Shown: positions 1 through 5,920, counted from the stretch's first letter. The stretch is DNA of 12,163 bases from JANNAT01 sp031422555 (GCA_031422555.1 JANPLZ010000058.1:1-12163), one strand, 5' to 3'. Program-made: numbers and translations. Notes: generated by a model from the letters alone, not told the origin.

Positions 1-28
1 AAGCTGGGCTGCGGATGATGCTCAGTTA

Positions 29-69
29 AGGCGGCCCTGGTGTGCTCTGACACCATCAAGGGGCCGCCT
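29..69. terminator. Long two-part hairpin, terminator-like or end of an upstream transcript
   Basis: AGGCGGCCC (29-37) pairs with GGGCCGCCT (61-69), nine perfect base pairs. An inner stem of TGGTGT (38-43) with ACACCA (50-55) closes a six-base loop. A five-base bulge (56-60) lies on the 3' side. There is no clear U-run on either side, so a Rho-independent terminator is only one reading; the 3' end of a structured RNA starting left of the window is another. No gene is visible in positions 1-148. Confidence 0.4.
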
Positions 70-86
70 AAACATTTGTGCAGACC

Positions 87-148
87 ACTGGCAACCAAAC
101 CGAATTCGGCACGTTTTCTGACTTCAGAAAACGCCCCCTCCTGCCAGT
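87..148. repeat. Nested inverted repeats directly after the lrp stop codon
   Basis: ACTGGCA (87-93) is repeated inverted as TGCCAGT (142-148), ending at the stop codon of the minus-strand regulator gene. Inside lie a perfect ten-base palindrome, CCGAATTCGG (100-109), and a perfect ten-base inverted repeat, CGTTTTCTGA (112-121) and TCAGAAAACG (124-133), separated by two bases. In RNA the last would fold with about eight pairs and a small loop. It may terminate or stabilise the regulator's transcript. No U-run follows, so the function is an inference. Confidence 0.4.
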
Positions 149-649
149 TTAAGCGTGCTTCGCCAACCGCGCTTCCAGCACATCAAACGGCAGTCCCGGC
201 TCGTCCTTGGCGCAGCGGATCACCAGCGAGGTTTTCACATTCGCCACATTCTCGGCCTTCAAAAGCTGCTCGGTCAGGAACGACTGAAAGCTGGAAAGAT
301 CGGGGGCCACGCATTTCAGAATGAAATCAATCTCGCCGTTCAACATATGGCACTCGCGCACCAAGGGCCACGCCCGGCAACGGCCCTCAAAGGTCGACAA
401 ATCCGCCTCGGCCTGACTTTGCAGCCGCACCATCGCAAAGACCTGCACTTCAAAACCCATCTCGCGCGCGTCGATATCGGCGTGATAGCCGCGAATATAG
501 CCGGCCTCTTCCAGACTGCGCACCCGGCGCAGGCAGGGCGGCGCGGAAATGCCCACCCGGCTGGCCAGTTCCACATTGGTCATCCGCCCATCAGCCTGCA
601 GTTCGGCTAAAATATGGCGATCAATCGGGTCCAGCTTTGATCCGGCCAT
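149..649 (-). CDS. Lrp/AsnC family transcriptional regulator
   Basis: This is a DNA-binding regulator of 166 residues, the normal length of the feast/famine family. An N-terminal winged helix-turn-helix (about residues 5-55, with LDPIDRHILAELQADGR and a recognition region ending in CLRRVRSLEEAGYI) is followed by an RAM ligand-binding domain (about 70-150, including GEIDFILKCVAPD). Family members bind amino acids or other small effectors and form dimers or octamers. The start codon is supported by AGGAG at 656-660, six bases upstream. The gene is divergent from trxB across 183 bases that contain TTGCGCAA-like repeats, so autoregulation and control of trxB are plausible inferences. I recall a regulator of this type beside trxB in many Rhodobacteraceae, but the ligand cannot be read from the sequence and no specific gene name is justified. 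Confidence 0.92.
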   Translation of the reverse strand: MAGSKLDPIDRHILAELQADGRMTNVELASRVGISAPPCLRRVRSLEEAGYIRGYHADIDAREMGFEVQVFAMVRLQSQAEADLSTFEGRCRAWPLVRECHMLNGEIDFILKCVAPDLSSFQSFLTEQLLKAENVANVKTSLVIRCAKDEPGLPFDVLEARLAKHA

Positions 650-689
650 GGAAGTCTCCTGTTTGCGGCTGGTCTAGGTGTTAACATAG

Positions 690-735
690 TTTCGCGCAAT
701 AATATTACCCATTTGCGCAATTTATTTTCGCAAAT
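690..735. promoter_or_regulatory. Candidate operator of the Lrp-type regulator
   Basis: Three related sites lie in the lrp-trxB gap. GCGCAAT occurs at 694-700 and again at 715-721, exactly 21 bases apart, or two helical turns. CGCAAAT at 729-735 is a perfect inverted copy of ATTTGCG at 711-717. TTGCGCAA (713-720) is itself a palindrome. The sequence between them is AT-rich in an otherwise GC-rich segment. Phased, bendable sites beside the regulator's own start are typical of Lrp-family autoregulation. That this protein binds here is an inference. Confidence 0.5.
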
Positions 736-776
736 ACCTCTTTCGGCGCACAATAAATCCGGGCCTGTCCGGGGGC

Positions 777-805
777 TTTCGCCCAGCCGCCCCAAGCCCT
801 ATATC
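777..805 (+). promoter_or_regulatory. Possible promoter of trxB (weak)
   Basis: TTTCGC (777-782) and TATATC (800-805) are separated by 17 bases and would start transcription about 20 bases before the trxB start codon. The -10 match is fair and the -35 match is poor. An upstream activator bound at 690-735 could compensate. This is only a pattern match. Confidence 0.25.
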
Positions 806-832
806 AGGCACAACACGAATCCGGGGGATACC

Positions 833-1822
833 ATGACTGCGACGCGCCACAGCAAAGTTCTGATCATCGGCTCTGGCCCGGCGGGCTATACCGCGGCGGT
901 TTATGCGGCGCGCGCGATGACCAATCCGATTTTGGTGCAGGGCCTGCAACCCGGCGGGCAATTGACGATCACCACCGAAGTGGAAAACTGGCCCGGTGAC
1001 AGCCATGTGCAGGGCCCTGATCTGATGGTGCGGATGCAAGAGCATGCCACGGCGATGGGGGCGGAAATTATCAGTGACTACATTACCGCGCTTGATCTGC
1101 AAAACCGCCCGTTTACCGCCCAGTCGGACAGCGGCACCACCTATACCGCCGATGCCGTTATCCTTGCCACCGGCGCGCAGGCAAAATGGCTGGGGCTGCC
1201 ATCCGAGGAAAAATTCAAAGGCTTTGGCGTTTCGGCCTGTGCCACGTGTGACGGCTTTTTCTATCGCGGCAAAGAAGTGGTTGTGATCGGCGGCGGCAAT
1301 ACTGCGGTGGAAGAGGCGCTGTTTTTGACCAATTTTGCCACCAAAGTAACGCTGATCCACCGCCGCGATACCTTGCGCGCCGAAAAGATCATGCAAGACC
1401 GTTTGTTCAAGCATCCGAAAATCGAAATGCTGTGGAACTGTGAAGTGACCGAAGTGCTGGGCACCGATGCGCCAACCTCGGTGACGGCCGTGCGCACCCG
1501 CAATCTGGTGACGGGTGAGGTGCGTGACGTGCCCTGCCACGGATTTTTCGTGGCCATCGGCCATGCACCGGCATCGGAATTGGTCAAGGATCAGTTGCCC
1601 TTGCACAACGGCGGCTATGTGCAGGTTGAACCGGGCAGCACCCGCACCGCAATTCCGGGGGTGTTTGCGGCGGGCGATCTGACCGATCATATCTACCGCC
1701 AAGCCGTGACCAGCGCCGGGATGGGTTGCATGGCCGCACTGGACGCGGAAAAGTTTCTGGCCGGGCATCAGACGGTGCAGATTTTGACGGAACCAGCACA
1801 ATCGCAAAACGCGGCCGAGTGA
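833..1822 (+). CDS. trxB: Thioredoxin-disulfide reductase
   Basis: This cytoplasmic FAD enzyme moves electrons from NADPH to thioredoxin. It has 329 residues, close to the roughly 320 usual for low-molecular-weight bacterial forms. The FAD-binding GSGPAG is at residues 13-18. The redox pair sits in ACATCDGFF (Cys136 and Cys139). The NADPH-binding GGGNTAVEEA starts at 153, HRRDTLRAEK follows, and GVFAAGDL lies near the C-terminus. The start at 833 is preferred because GGGGGA (823-828) lies four bases before it and homologues begin near this point; the frame stays open upstream to 713 without support. It is divergent from the Lrp-type gene. The sulfate-activating gene follows on the same strand, and thioredoxin commonly reduces PAPS/APS reductases, so a shared role in sulfur assimilation is possible. 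Confidence 0.96.
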   Translation: MTATRHSKVLIIGSGPAGYTAAVYAARAMTNPILVQGLQPGGQLTITTEVENWPGDSHVQGPDLMVRMQEHATAMGAEIISDYITALDLQNRPFTAQSDSGTTYTADAVILATGAQAKWLGLPSEEKFKGFGVSACATCDGFFYRGKEVVVIGGGNTAVEEALFLTNFATKVTLIHRRDTLRAEKIMQDRLFKHPKIEMLWNCEVTEVLGTDAPTSVTAVRTRNLVTGEVRDVPCHGFFVAIGHAPASELVKDQLPLHNGGYVQVEPGSTRTAIPGVFAAGDLTDHIYRQAVTSAGMGCMAALDAEKFLAGHQTVQILTEPAQSQNAAE

Positions 1823-1858
1823 AACGAGAGGCCGCGATTTTCGCATCCGTGGAAACCT

Positions 1859-1903
1859 AAGCCGCTTTCAGCGATGCTGCATAGCCAAACGCTGTTGCGG
1901 CTT
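1859..1903. terminator. Two-tier hairpin after trxB
   Basis: AAGCCGC (1859-1865) pairs with GCGGCTT (1897-1903), and CAGCG (1869-1873) pairs inside it with CGCTG (1890-1894). The two stems are separated by a TTT/TT internal loop and close a 16-base apical loop. The structure begins 36 bases after the trxB stop. Only a short T-run (1902-1904) follows, so it could be a weak terminator, an mRNA 3' end stabiliser, or part of the leader of the next gene. Confidence 0.35.
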
Positions 1904-1988
1904 TGCCAAGATTTGCCGAATTTCCGTTCACGTCATGGAATTTTTCCAGCATTTTCGCCCTATTTTAATAACAATGTTCTGGCTTGGC

Positions 1989-2018
1989 TTGAAATTCGCC
2001 GTATTCCCCGGCTATTTC
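1989..2018 (+). promoter_or_regulatory. Possible promoter of the sulfate-activating gene
   Basis: TTGAAA (1989-1994) and TATTTC (2013-2018) are 18 bases apart and lie about 60 bases before the start codon at 2077. The 254-base gap after trxB and the hairpin at 1859-1903 make a separate promoter reasonable. A small inverted repeat, TGGAA-TTT-TTCCA (1936-1948), lies just upstream and could be an operator. Both are pattern matches only. Confidence 0.25.
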
Positions 2019-2076
2019 GCGCCCATGCGGCGGGCGTGATCCCGCCATCGCAGTGTTCCACAAAAGGCCCGAACCG

Positions 2077-3783
2077 ATGACTCTGTCTAACCGCGCTCCG
2101 ATCCCAGAGCTGTATGTCTCCACCGAATCCGCGCAAAAGCTAAAGCATGAGGCGGGCAGTTTGCCGTCGTGGGATATGTCGCCGCGGCAGGTCTGCGATC
2201 TGGAATTGCTGATGAATGGCGGGTTTTATCCGCTGAAGGGCTTTCAAGGCCAAACCGATTACGACGGTGTGGTCGCCAACATGCGCACCGCCGATGGCAC
2301 GCTTTGGCCCATTCCGATCACGCTGGATGTCAGCGAAAAATTCGCGGAATCGGTTGAACCCGGTCAGGATATTGCGCTGCGCGATCAGGAAGGCGTGATT
2401 TTGGCCATCCTGTCGGTCACCGATAAATGGCAGCCGAACAAAGACCTTGAAGCGGAAAAAGTGTTTGGGGCCAATGATCTGGCGCATCCGGCGGTGAATT
2501 ACCTGCACAATCAGGCGGGCGAGATTTATCTGGGTGGGCCGATCACCGGCATCCAACAGCCGGTGCATTATGATTTCAAGGCGCGGCGCGACACGCCCAA
2601 TGAACTGCGAGCGTTCTTCCGCAAAGTTGGCTGGAACAAGGTTGTCGCCTTTCAAACCCGCAATCCGTTGCACCGCGCGCATCAGGAACTGACCTTTCGC
2701 GCCGCCAAGGAAGCACAAGCCAACCTGCTGATCCATCCGGTGGTCGGCATGACCAAACCCGGCGACGTGGATCACTTTACCCGCGTGCGCTGCTACGAGG
2801 CGGTGCTGGACAAATACCCGGCCGCCACCACCAGCATGTCGCTGTTGAATTTGGCAATGCGGATGGCTGGCCCGCGTGAGGCAGTTTGGCACGGGTTGAT
2901 CCGCAAGAACCACGGTGTGACCCATTTCATCGTCGGACGTGATCACGCAGGCCCCGGCAAGAACAGCCAAGGCGTTGATTTCTATGGCCCCTACGACGCG
3001 CAGGTGTTGTTCCGCGAACACGAAGCCGAGATGGGCATCACCATGGTTGATTTCAAACACATGGTCTATGTGCAGGAAAAGGCACAGTATTATCCGGCCA
3101 ACGAAGTGCCCGAAGGCACCACCGTGCTGGATATTTCCGGCACCGAACTGCGCCGCCGCTTGCGCGAAGGTCTGGACATCCCGGAATGGTTTTCCTTCCC
3201 CGAAGTGGTGACGCAGTTGCGCAAAACCTCGCCCGCGCGCGACAAACAGGGCTTTACCGTATTCTTCACCGGGCTGTCTGGGTCGGGCAAATCGACAATT
3301 GCCAATGCGCTGATGGTGAAGCTGATGGAACAGGGTGGGCGGCCGGTAACCATTCTGGACGGCGACGTGGTGCGCAAGCATCTGTCGTCGGAACTGGGAT
3401 TTTCCAAGGAACACCGCGATATCAACATCCGCCGCATCGGCTATGTCGCATCCGAAATCACCAAAAACGGCGGCATCGCGATTTGCGCGCCCATCGCCCC
3501 CTACACCGCCACCCGCCGCGCCGTGCGCGAGATGATCGAGGCCTTTGGCGCCTTTATCGAGGTGCATGTGGCCACCAGCGTTGAGGAATGCGAGCGCCGC
3601 GACCGCAAGGGGCTTTACAAGCTGGCCCGTGAAGGAAAAATTAAGGAATTCACTGGTATTTCAGACCCTTATGAGGCCCCCACCAAGGCCGAGATCGTGC
3701 TGGATACCGAAGGCACCGAAGTTGACCATTGCGCCCATCAGGTTATCCTTAAGCTGGAAAGTCTGGGGTTGATCAAGGCCTGA
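2077..3783 (+). CDS. Bifunctional sulfate adenylyltransferase / adenylylsulfate kinase
   Basis: This cytoplasmic enzyme makes APS from sulfate and ATP, then phosphorylates APS to PAPS, the activated sulfate used for assimilation or sulfation. It has 568 residues. An N-terminal PUA-like region (about 1-165) precedes the ATP sulfurylase domain, which carries QTRNPLHRAH (193-202, the HxxH nucleotide-binding motif) and GRDHAGPGKNSQG (from 287). The APS kinase domain follows, with Walker A GLSGSGKST (399-407), then DGDVVRKHLSSELGFSKEHR and the APS-binding region ending in NGGIAICAPIAPYTATRR. All key motifs of both halves are intact. The start at 2077 is chosen over an in-frame GTG at 2053 because AAAGG lies about ten bases upstream. 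The single-chain fusion replaces separate CysD/CysN and CysC proteins and is common in Rhodobacteraceae. Hairpins follow the stop codon. Confidence 0.96.
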   Translation: MTLSNRAPIPELYVSTESAQKLKHEAGSLPSWDMSPRQVCDLELLMNGGFYPLKGFQGQTDYDGVVANMRTADGTLWPIPITLDVSEKFAESVEPGQDIALRDQEGVILAILSVTDKWQPNKDLEAEKVFGANDLAHPAVNYLHNQAGEIYLGGPITGIQQPVHYDFKARRDTPNELRAFFRKVGWNKVVAFQTRNPLHRAHQELTFRAAKEAQANLLIHPVVGMTKPGDVDHFTRVRCYEAVLDKYPAATTSMSLLNLAMRMAGPREAVWHGLIRKNHGVTHFIVGRDHAGPGKNSQGVDFYGPYDAQVLFREHEAEMGITMVDFKHMVYVQEKAQYYPANEVPEGTTVLDISGTELRRRLREGLDIPEWFSFPEVVTQLRKTSPARDKQGFTVFFTGLSGSGKSTIANALMVKLMEQGGRPVTILDGDVVRKHLSSELGFSKEHRDINIRRIGYVASEITKNGGIAICAPIAPYTATRRAVREMIEAFGAFIEVHVATSVEECERRDRKGLYKLAREGKIKEFTGISDPYEAPTKAEIVLDTEGTEVDHCAHQVILKLESLGLIKA

Positions 3784-3803
3784 TCCGCCCCGTTTGCAAC
3801 CCT

Positions 3804-3831
3804 GCGCCGCACCGGGTGATCGGTGCGGCGC
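3804..3831. terminator. Perfect 11-base-pair GC hairpin after the sulfurylase/kinase gene
   Basis: GCGCCGCACCG (3804-3814) and CGGTGCGGCGC (3821-3831) are perfect inverted copies with a six-base loop, starting 20 bases after the stop codon. The stem is strong, but no U-run follows. It may therefore protect the mRNA 3' end or act with Rho instead of being a classical intrinsic terminator. Confidence 0.5.
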
Positions 3832-3846
3832 GCACCCCCGAACTTG

Positions 3847-3876
3847 CCAAAAGGCCGCCATCTGCTGGCTTTTTGG
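3847..3876. terminator. Second hairpin with a T-rich 3' arm, just before the hydroxylase start
   Basis: CCAAAAGGCC (3847-3856) pairs with GGCTTTTTGG (3867-3876) over ten positions with one G-U pair and a ten-base loop. It lies 15 bases after the first hairpin and 12 bases before the GAGG (3889-3892) that serves the next gene. Together the two hairpins could end sulfurylase/kinase transcription or tune the ratio of the two genes. Confidence 0.4.
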
Positions 3877-3896
3877 CCAACCCCGACCGAGGATCA

Positions 3897-4736
3897 ATGC
3901 TGGATCAGATCGCAGCCTTTGCTTTGCGCAGCGGCCTTGCCCTCAAGACGGCAGGGCTGGAATTGCTGGTGCCCGCGCTGGTATTTTTGCTGATCGGGGC
4001 GCTGACCAAGGGCCGCGCGCTGTTTGTCGATATGCGCCGGGCCTTGGCGGAAACCGGTCTGAATGTGCAGATTTTGGTGTTCAACACTGTGTTGGTGGTG
4101 CCGCTGATCGCGTTGGGGTCGCAGGTGATGTCGGACGCGGCGACCCGCTATGGCCTGATCATCGTGCAGCCCGAGGTGTGGCGCGGCCTGCCGTTTTGGA
4201 TTTTGATCTTTTGCGGCATATTCATCGCGGATTTTGTCGGCTATTGGCGGCACCGGCTGGAACATACTCCGCTGCTGTGGCCGTCGCATGCGGTGCATCA
4301 TTCCGACACTGAAATGACCTGGCTGGCGCTGGAACGCTTCCATCCGATCAACCGGCTGACCACTTTCGCCATCGACAGCGGGGTGCTGCTGGTGCTGGGT
4401 CTGCCGGTCGAGGCGGTGATCGCCAGCAACTTTGTGCGCCACTATTACGGCTATTTCATTCACGCCGATCTGCCGTGGACTTTTGGGCCGCTGGGCCGGA
4501 TTTTCGTCTCGCCCGCGATGCACCGCTGGCATCATGCCGCTGACCGGGCGGCGTTTGACACCAATTATGCCACGGTGTTTTCGCTGTTCGATCAGGCCTT
4601 TGGCACCTTTCGAGTGCCCGGCCCCTGCACGGCACCTTTGGGGGTGACCGACGATATCGGCAACAGTCTTGGCGCGCAGCTTAGCTATGCGTTCTTGCCG
4701 CGCGCCTATCGGCGGCTGTTCAAATCCAAGGGCTGA
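3897..4736 (+). CDS. Fatty acid hydroxylase / sterol desaturase family membrane protein
   Basis: This integral membrane di-iron protein of 279 residues belongs to the family that hydroxylates or desaturates lipids. The three histidine clusters that bind iron are complete: HRLEH (119-123), HAVHH (131-135) and HRWHH (209-213). Hydrophobic segments near residues 18-36, 58-80, 95-117 and 148-168 should anchor it in the inner membrane with the histidines facing the cytoplasm. The start at 3897 is supported by GAGG at 3889-3892. The frame is open back to a GTG at 3816, but that would place both intergenic hairpins inside the coding region. The substrate cannot be predicted: members act on sterols, carotenoids, fatty acids or ornithine lipids. 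It converges with the DUF1150 gene across 21 bases. No lipid-related gene lies nearby to guide the assignment. Confidence 0.9.
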   Translation: MLDQIAAFALRSGLALKTAGLELLVPALVFLLIGALTKGRALFVDMRRALAETGLNVQILVFNTVLVVPLIALGSQVMSDAATRYGLIIVQPEVWRGLPFWILIFCGIFIADFVGYWRHRLEHTPLLWPSHAVHHSDTEMTWLALERFHPINRLTTFAIDSGVLLVLGLPVEAVIASNFVRHYYGYFIHADLPWTFGPLGRIFVSPAMHRWHHAADRAAFDTNYATVFSLFDQAFGTFRVPGPCTAPLGVTDDIGNSLGAQLSYAFLPRAYRRLFKSKG

Positions 4737-4753
4737 CGGCGGATAAACGCCGT
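4736..4753. terminator. Small hairpin between convergent genes
   Basis: ACGGCG (4736-4741) and CGCCGT (4748-4753) form a perfect six-pair stem with a GATAAA loop. It fills most of the 21-base gap between the hydroxylase and the minus-strand DUF1150 gene, so it could mark the 3' end of both transcripts. There is no U-run. Confidence 0.35.
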
Positions 4754-4757
4754 AAGG

Positions 4758-4997
4758 TCAATGCACGCTGACCGGTGCCATGTCGTGTTGACGGGCCAGC
4801 GCAAAGGCCAGGTCGCGGTTTACCACCAGCGCAAGTTGTGACCCGCTGGCATCGCTGACCGAATACACCGTTTCCACAGCGCCAATCTGATCGCGCAAGT
4901 CTTCGGTCAGCCCGGCCACGGCAATCGGGCGGACATAGACGATTTTTGAGGTTTGCGCGGCCAGATGATCCGCCAGACTGCGATATTTCTGTGCCAT
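4758..4997 (-). CDS. DUF1150 family protein, second gene of the hsp20 operon
   Basis: This small soluble protein of 79 residues begins MAQKYRSLADHLAAQ and contains the stretch KIVYVRPIAV near residue 20. I recognise it as a DUF1150-type protein, an alphaproteobacterial family of unknown function that often sits beside small heat-shock protein genes. The start at 4997 is fixed by GGAGG (5003-5007) five bases upstream, squeezed between the hsp20 stop codon (5008-5010) and this ATG; the longer open frame up to 5069 would overlap hsp20. The ten-base gap implies cotranscription with hsp20 and thus heat induction. A role in protein homeostasis is inferred only from this position. There are no signal peptide, membrane segment or catalytic motif. 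Confidence 0.85.
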   Translation of the reverse strand: MAQKYRSLADHLAAQTSKIVYVRPIAVAGLTEDLRDQIGAVETVYSVSDASGSQLALVVNRDLAFALARQHDMAPVSVH

Positions 4998-5007
4998 GAT
5001 TGCCTCC

Positions 5008-5421
5008 TCAGGCTTTGCCGATACGGATGGTCTGCACCACTGCATCTGGCACGGATCGCCGCAAATCAATGTTCAAAAGCCCGTGTTCCATCGAGGCCCC
5101 ACCAACTTCGACGCCGTCGGCCAACACAAAACTGCGCTGAAAGGCCCGCGCGGCGATGCCCTGGTGCAAAAACACCCGCTCGGCCGTGTCATCGGATTGG
5201 CGACCGCGCACCACCAACTGCCGGTCTTCGACGGTGATCGCCAGATCATCCTCACGGAACCCCGCCACCGCCAGCGTGATGCGGTAGGTGCTGTCGCTGG
5301 TGGCTTCGATGTTGAAGGGTGGATAGCCTTCGGATGCGGTTTTGGCGGTGCGTTCCACAAGCCGTTCCAACTGTTCAAACCCCAGCAAGAACGGGTGCGC
5401 CCCAAAGGTTAGTTTTGTCAT
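5008..5421 (-). CDS. Hsp20 family small heat-shock protein (IbpA-like)
   Basis: This is an ATP-independent chaperone that binds unfolding proteins and keeps them refoldable. It has 137 residues, typical of bacterial class A small heat-shock proteins. A short N-terminal arm (1-33, FGAHPFLLGFEQLERL) precedes the alpha-crystallin domain (about 34-125, with YRITLAVAGFREDDLAI and the MEHGLLNIDL stretch). The C-terminal IRI (132-134) fits the IxI motif used in oligomer assembly. The start at 5421 is chosen because AAGGGG lies nine bases upstream and the upstream sequence has the features of a heat-regulated leader; the frame is open to 5637 without support. It is first in an operon with the DUF1150 gene. 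Regulation by RpoH and by an RNA thermometer is suggested by the leader. Confidence 0.93.
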   Translation of the reverse strand: MTKLTFGAHPFLLGFEQLERLVERTAKTASEGYPPFNIEATSDSTYRITLAVAGFREDDLAITVEDRQLVVRGRQSDDTAERVFLHQGIAARAFQRSFVLADGVEVGGASMEHGLLNIDLRRSVPDAVVQTIRIGKA

Positions 5422-5427
5422 CGCCGA

Positions 5428-5479
5428 ATGCCCCTTGCAAAAAGCAGCATGAATATCAGGCCCCGCAATCGGCAGCCCT
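5428..5479 (-). promoter_or_regulatory. ROSE-like RNA thermometer in the hsp20 leader
   Basis: On the minus strand, ATGCTGCTT (5450-5442) folds onto AAGGGGCAT (5436-5428) with a five-base loop. The whole ribosome binding site AAGGGG is paired. The helix has one G-G mismatch opposite the binding site and one U-G pair. The pairing strand reads CUGCU, close to the U(U/C)GCU signature of ROSE elements, whose G-G mismatch is a hallmark. An upstream hairpin (5479-5458) has outer pairs AGG/CCU and inner CCG/CGG around AUUG. ROSE elements of rhizobia and other proteobacteria sit in hsp20 leaders and melt at heat-shock temperature. Thermosensing here is inferred from the fold worked out by hand. Confidence 0.6.
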
Positions 5480-5496
5480 ATATTCCGAATATGGGG
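5476..5496. repeat. Palindrome over the hsp20 -10 element and start site
   Basis: CCCTATATTC (5476-5485) and GAATATGGGG (5487-5496) are inverted copies at nine of ten positions around one central base. The palindrome covers the -10 element and the expected transcription start, a classical repressor position. It could also be a by-product of the -10 sequence. Confidence 0.35.
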
Positions 5497-5517
5497 GGCA
5501 GAAGGCGCAACCGCAAG
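5489..5517 (-). promoter_or_regulatory. RpoH (sigma-32) type promoter of the hsp20 operon
   Basis: Read on the minus strand, CTTGCGG (5517-5511) is followed after 14 bases by CCCCATAT (5496-5489). The -10 element matches the sigma-32 consensus CCCCATNT fully, and CTTG matches the core of the -35. Transcription would start near 5480-5484, giving a leader of about 60 bases that contains the thermometer hairpins. Confidence 0.7.
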
Positions 5518-5624
5518 GCCCGGCCCCCGACAGAAATCGGGCGCAAAGCCCGCGATTTTTCGCCTTTGGGGGCCCGAATCGCTATAAGCTGGATCAGCGC
5601 CTAAAGATCGGACTTTAATTCCCC

Positions 5625-5843
5625 ATGAACGCCCCAAGCGAGCTGAACTTTGAAGATATGCTGCGCATCCGGTTGGAAGTGCTGCGCCGCGAGCATCGCG
5701 ATCTGGACGAGGCGATTTATGCGCTGGAAACCAGCGGGCGGCCGGACCAGTTGACGTTGCGGCGGCTGAAAAAGCAAAAACTGCATTTGAAAGACCAGAT
5801 CGTAAAGTTCGAAGATCAACTGATCCCCGATATCATCGCCTGA
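5625..5843 (+). CDS. YdcH family (DUF465) small protein
   Basis: This is a 72-residue, highly charged and probably helical protein. It matches the YdcH/DUF465 style: LRIRLEVLRREHRDLDEAI, then a short turn, then LTLRRLKKQKLHLKDQI, which suggests two helices able to form a coiled-coil hairpin. The function of the family is not established. The start at 5625 is the first ATG and fits the family's start. No clear ribosome binding site is seen, and a TATAAG at 5583-5588 could be the -10 of its promoter. It is divergent from hsp20 and lies 102 bases before purE. I recall this order, YdcH then purE, in related genomes, but nothing in the sequence links it to purine synthesis. Confidence 0.88.
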   Translation: MNAPSELNFEDMLRIRLEVLRREHRDLDEAIYALETSGRPDQLTLRRLKKQKLHLKDQIVKFEDQLIPDIIA

Positions 5844-5892
5844 CAGCCTTGCCAGACCTTGCAAATCCACGCCCTCGCGCGCCCTTGTGGCT

Positions 5893-5920
5893 TGCCCTGC
5901 GCGCGTCCCCGGCCTATAGC
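5893..5920 (+). promoter_or_regulatory. Possible promoter of purE-purK
   Basis: TTGCCC (5893-5898) and TATAGC (5915-5920) are 16 bases apart, and transcription would begin about 20 bases before the purE start. This fits a housekeeping sigma-70 type promoter and would let purEK be expressed apart from the YdcH gene. It is a pattern match without other support. Confidence 0.35.

Noticed and set aside
40..324. 94-residue plus-strand frame at the left edge
   Set aside because: Its first part covers the hairpin region and the rest is antisense to the Lrp-type gene; no family features.
722..1846. 374-residue open frame on the minus strand
   Set aside because: It is antisense to trxB, whose motifs are complete, and it shows no protein family features.
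1874..2080. 68-residue plus-strand frame between trxB and the sulfate-activation gene
   Set aside because: It has no ribosome binding site, starts inside a hairpin, has an unremarkable composition and overlaps the next gene start.
2140..3567. 475-residue open frame on the minus strand
   Set aside because: It is fully antisense to the sulfurylase/APS kinase gene, has no recognisable motifs, and is rich in His, Gln and Arg as expected from the reverse of GC-rich coding sequence.
3816..3896. N-terminal extension of the hydroxylase from a GTG start
   Set aside because: The GTG lies in the loop of one hairpin, the extension spans a second, and the ATG at 3897 has GAGG just upstream.
5422..5637. 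72-residue N-terminal extension of Hsp20
   Set aside because: It would bury the heat-shock promoter and leader in coding sequence and overlap the YdcH gene; the added residues resemble no Hsp20.
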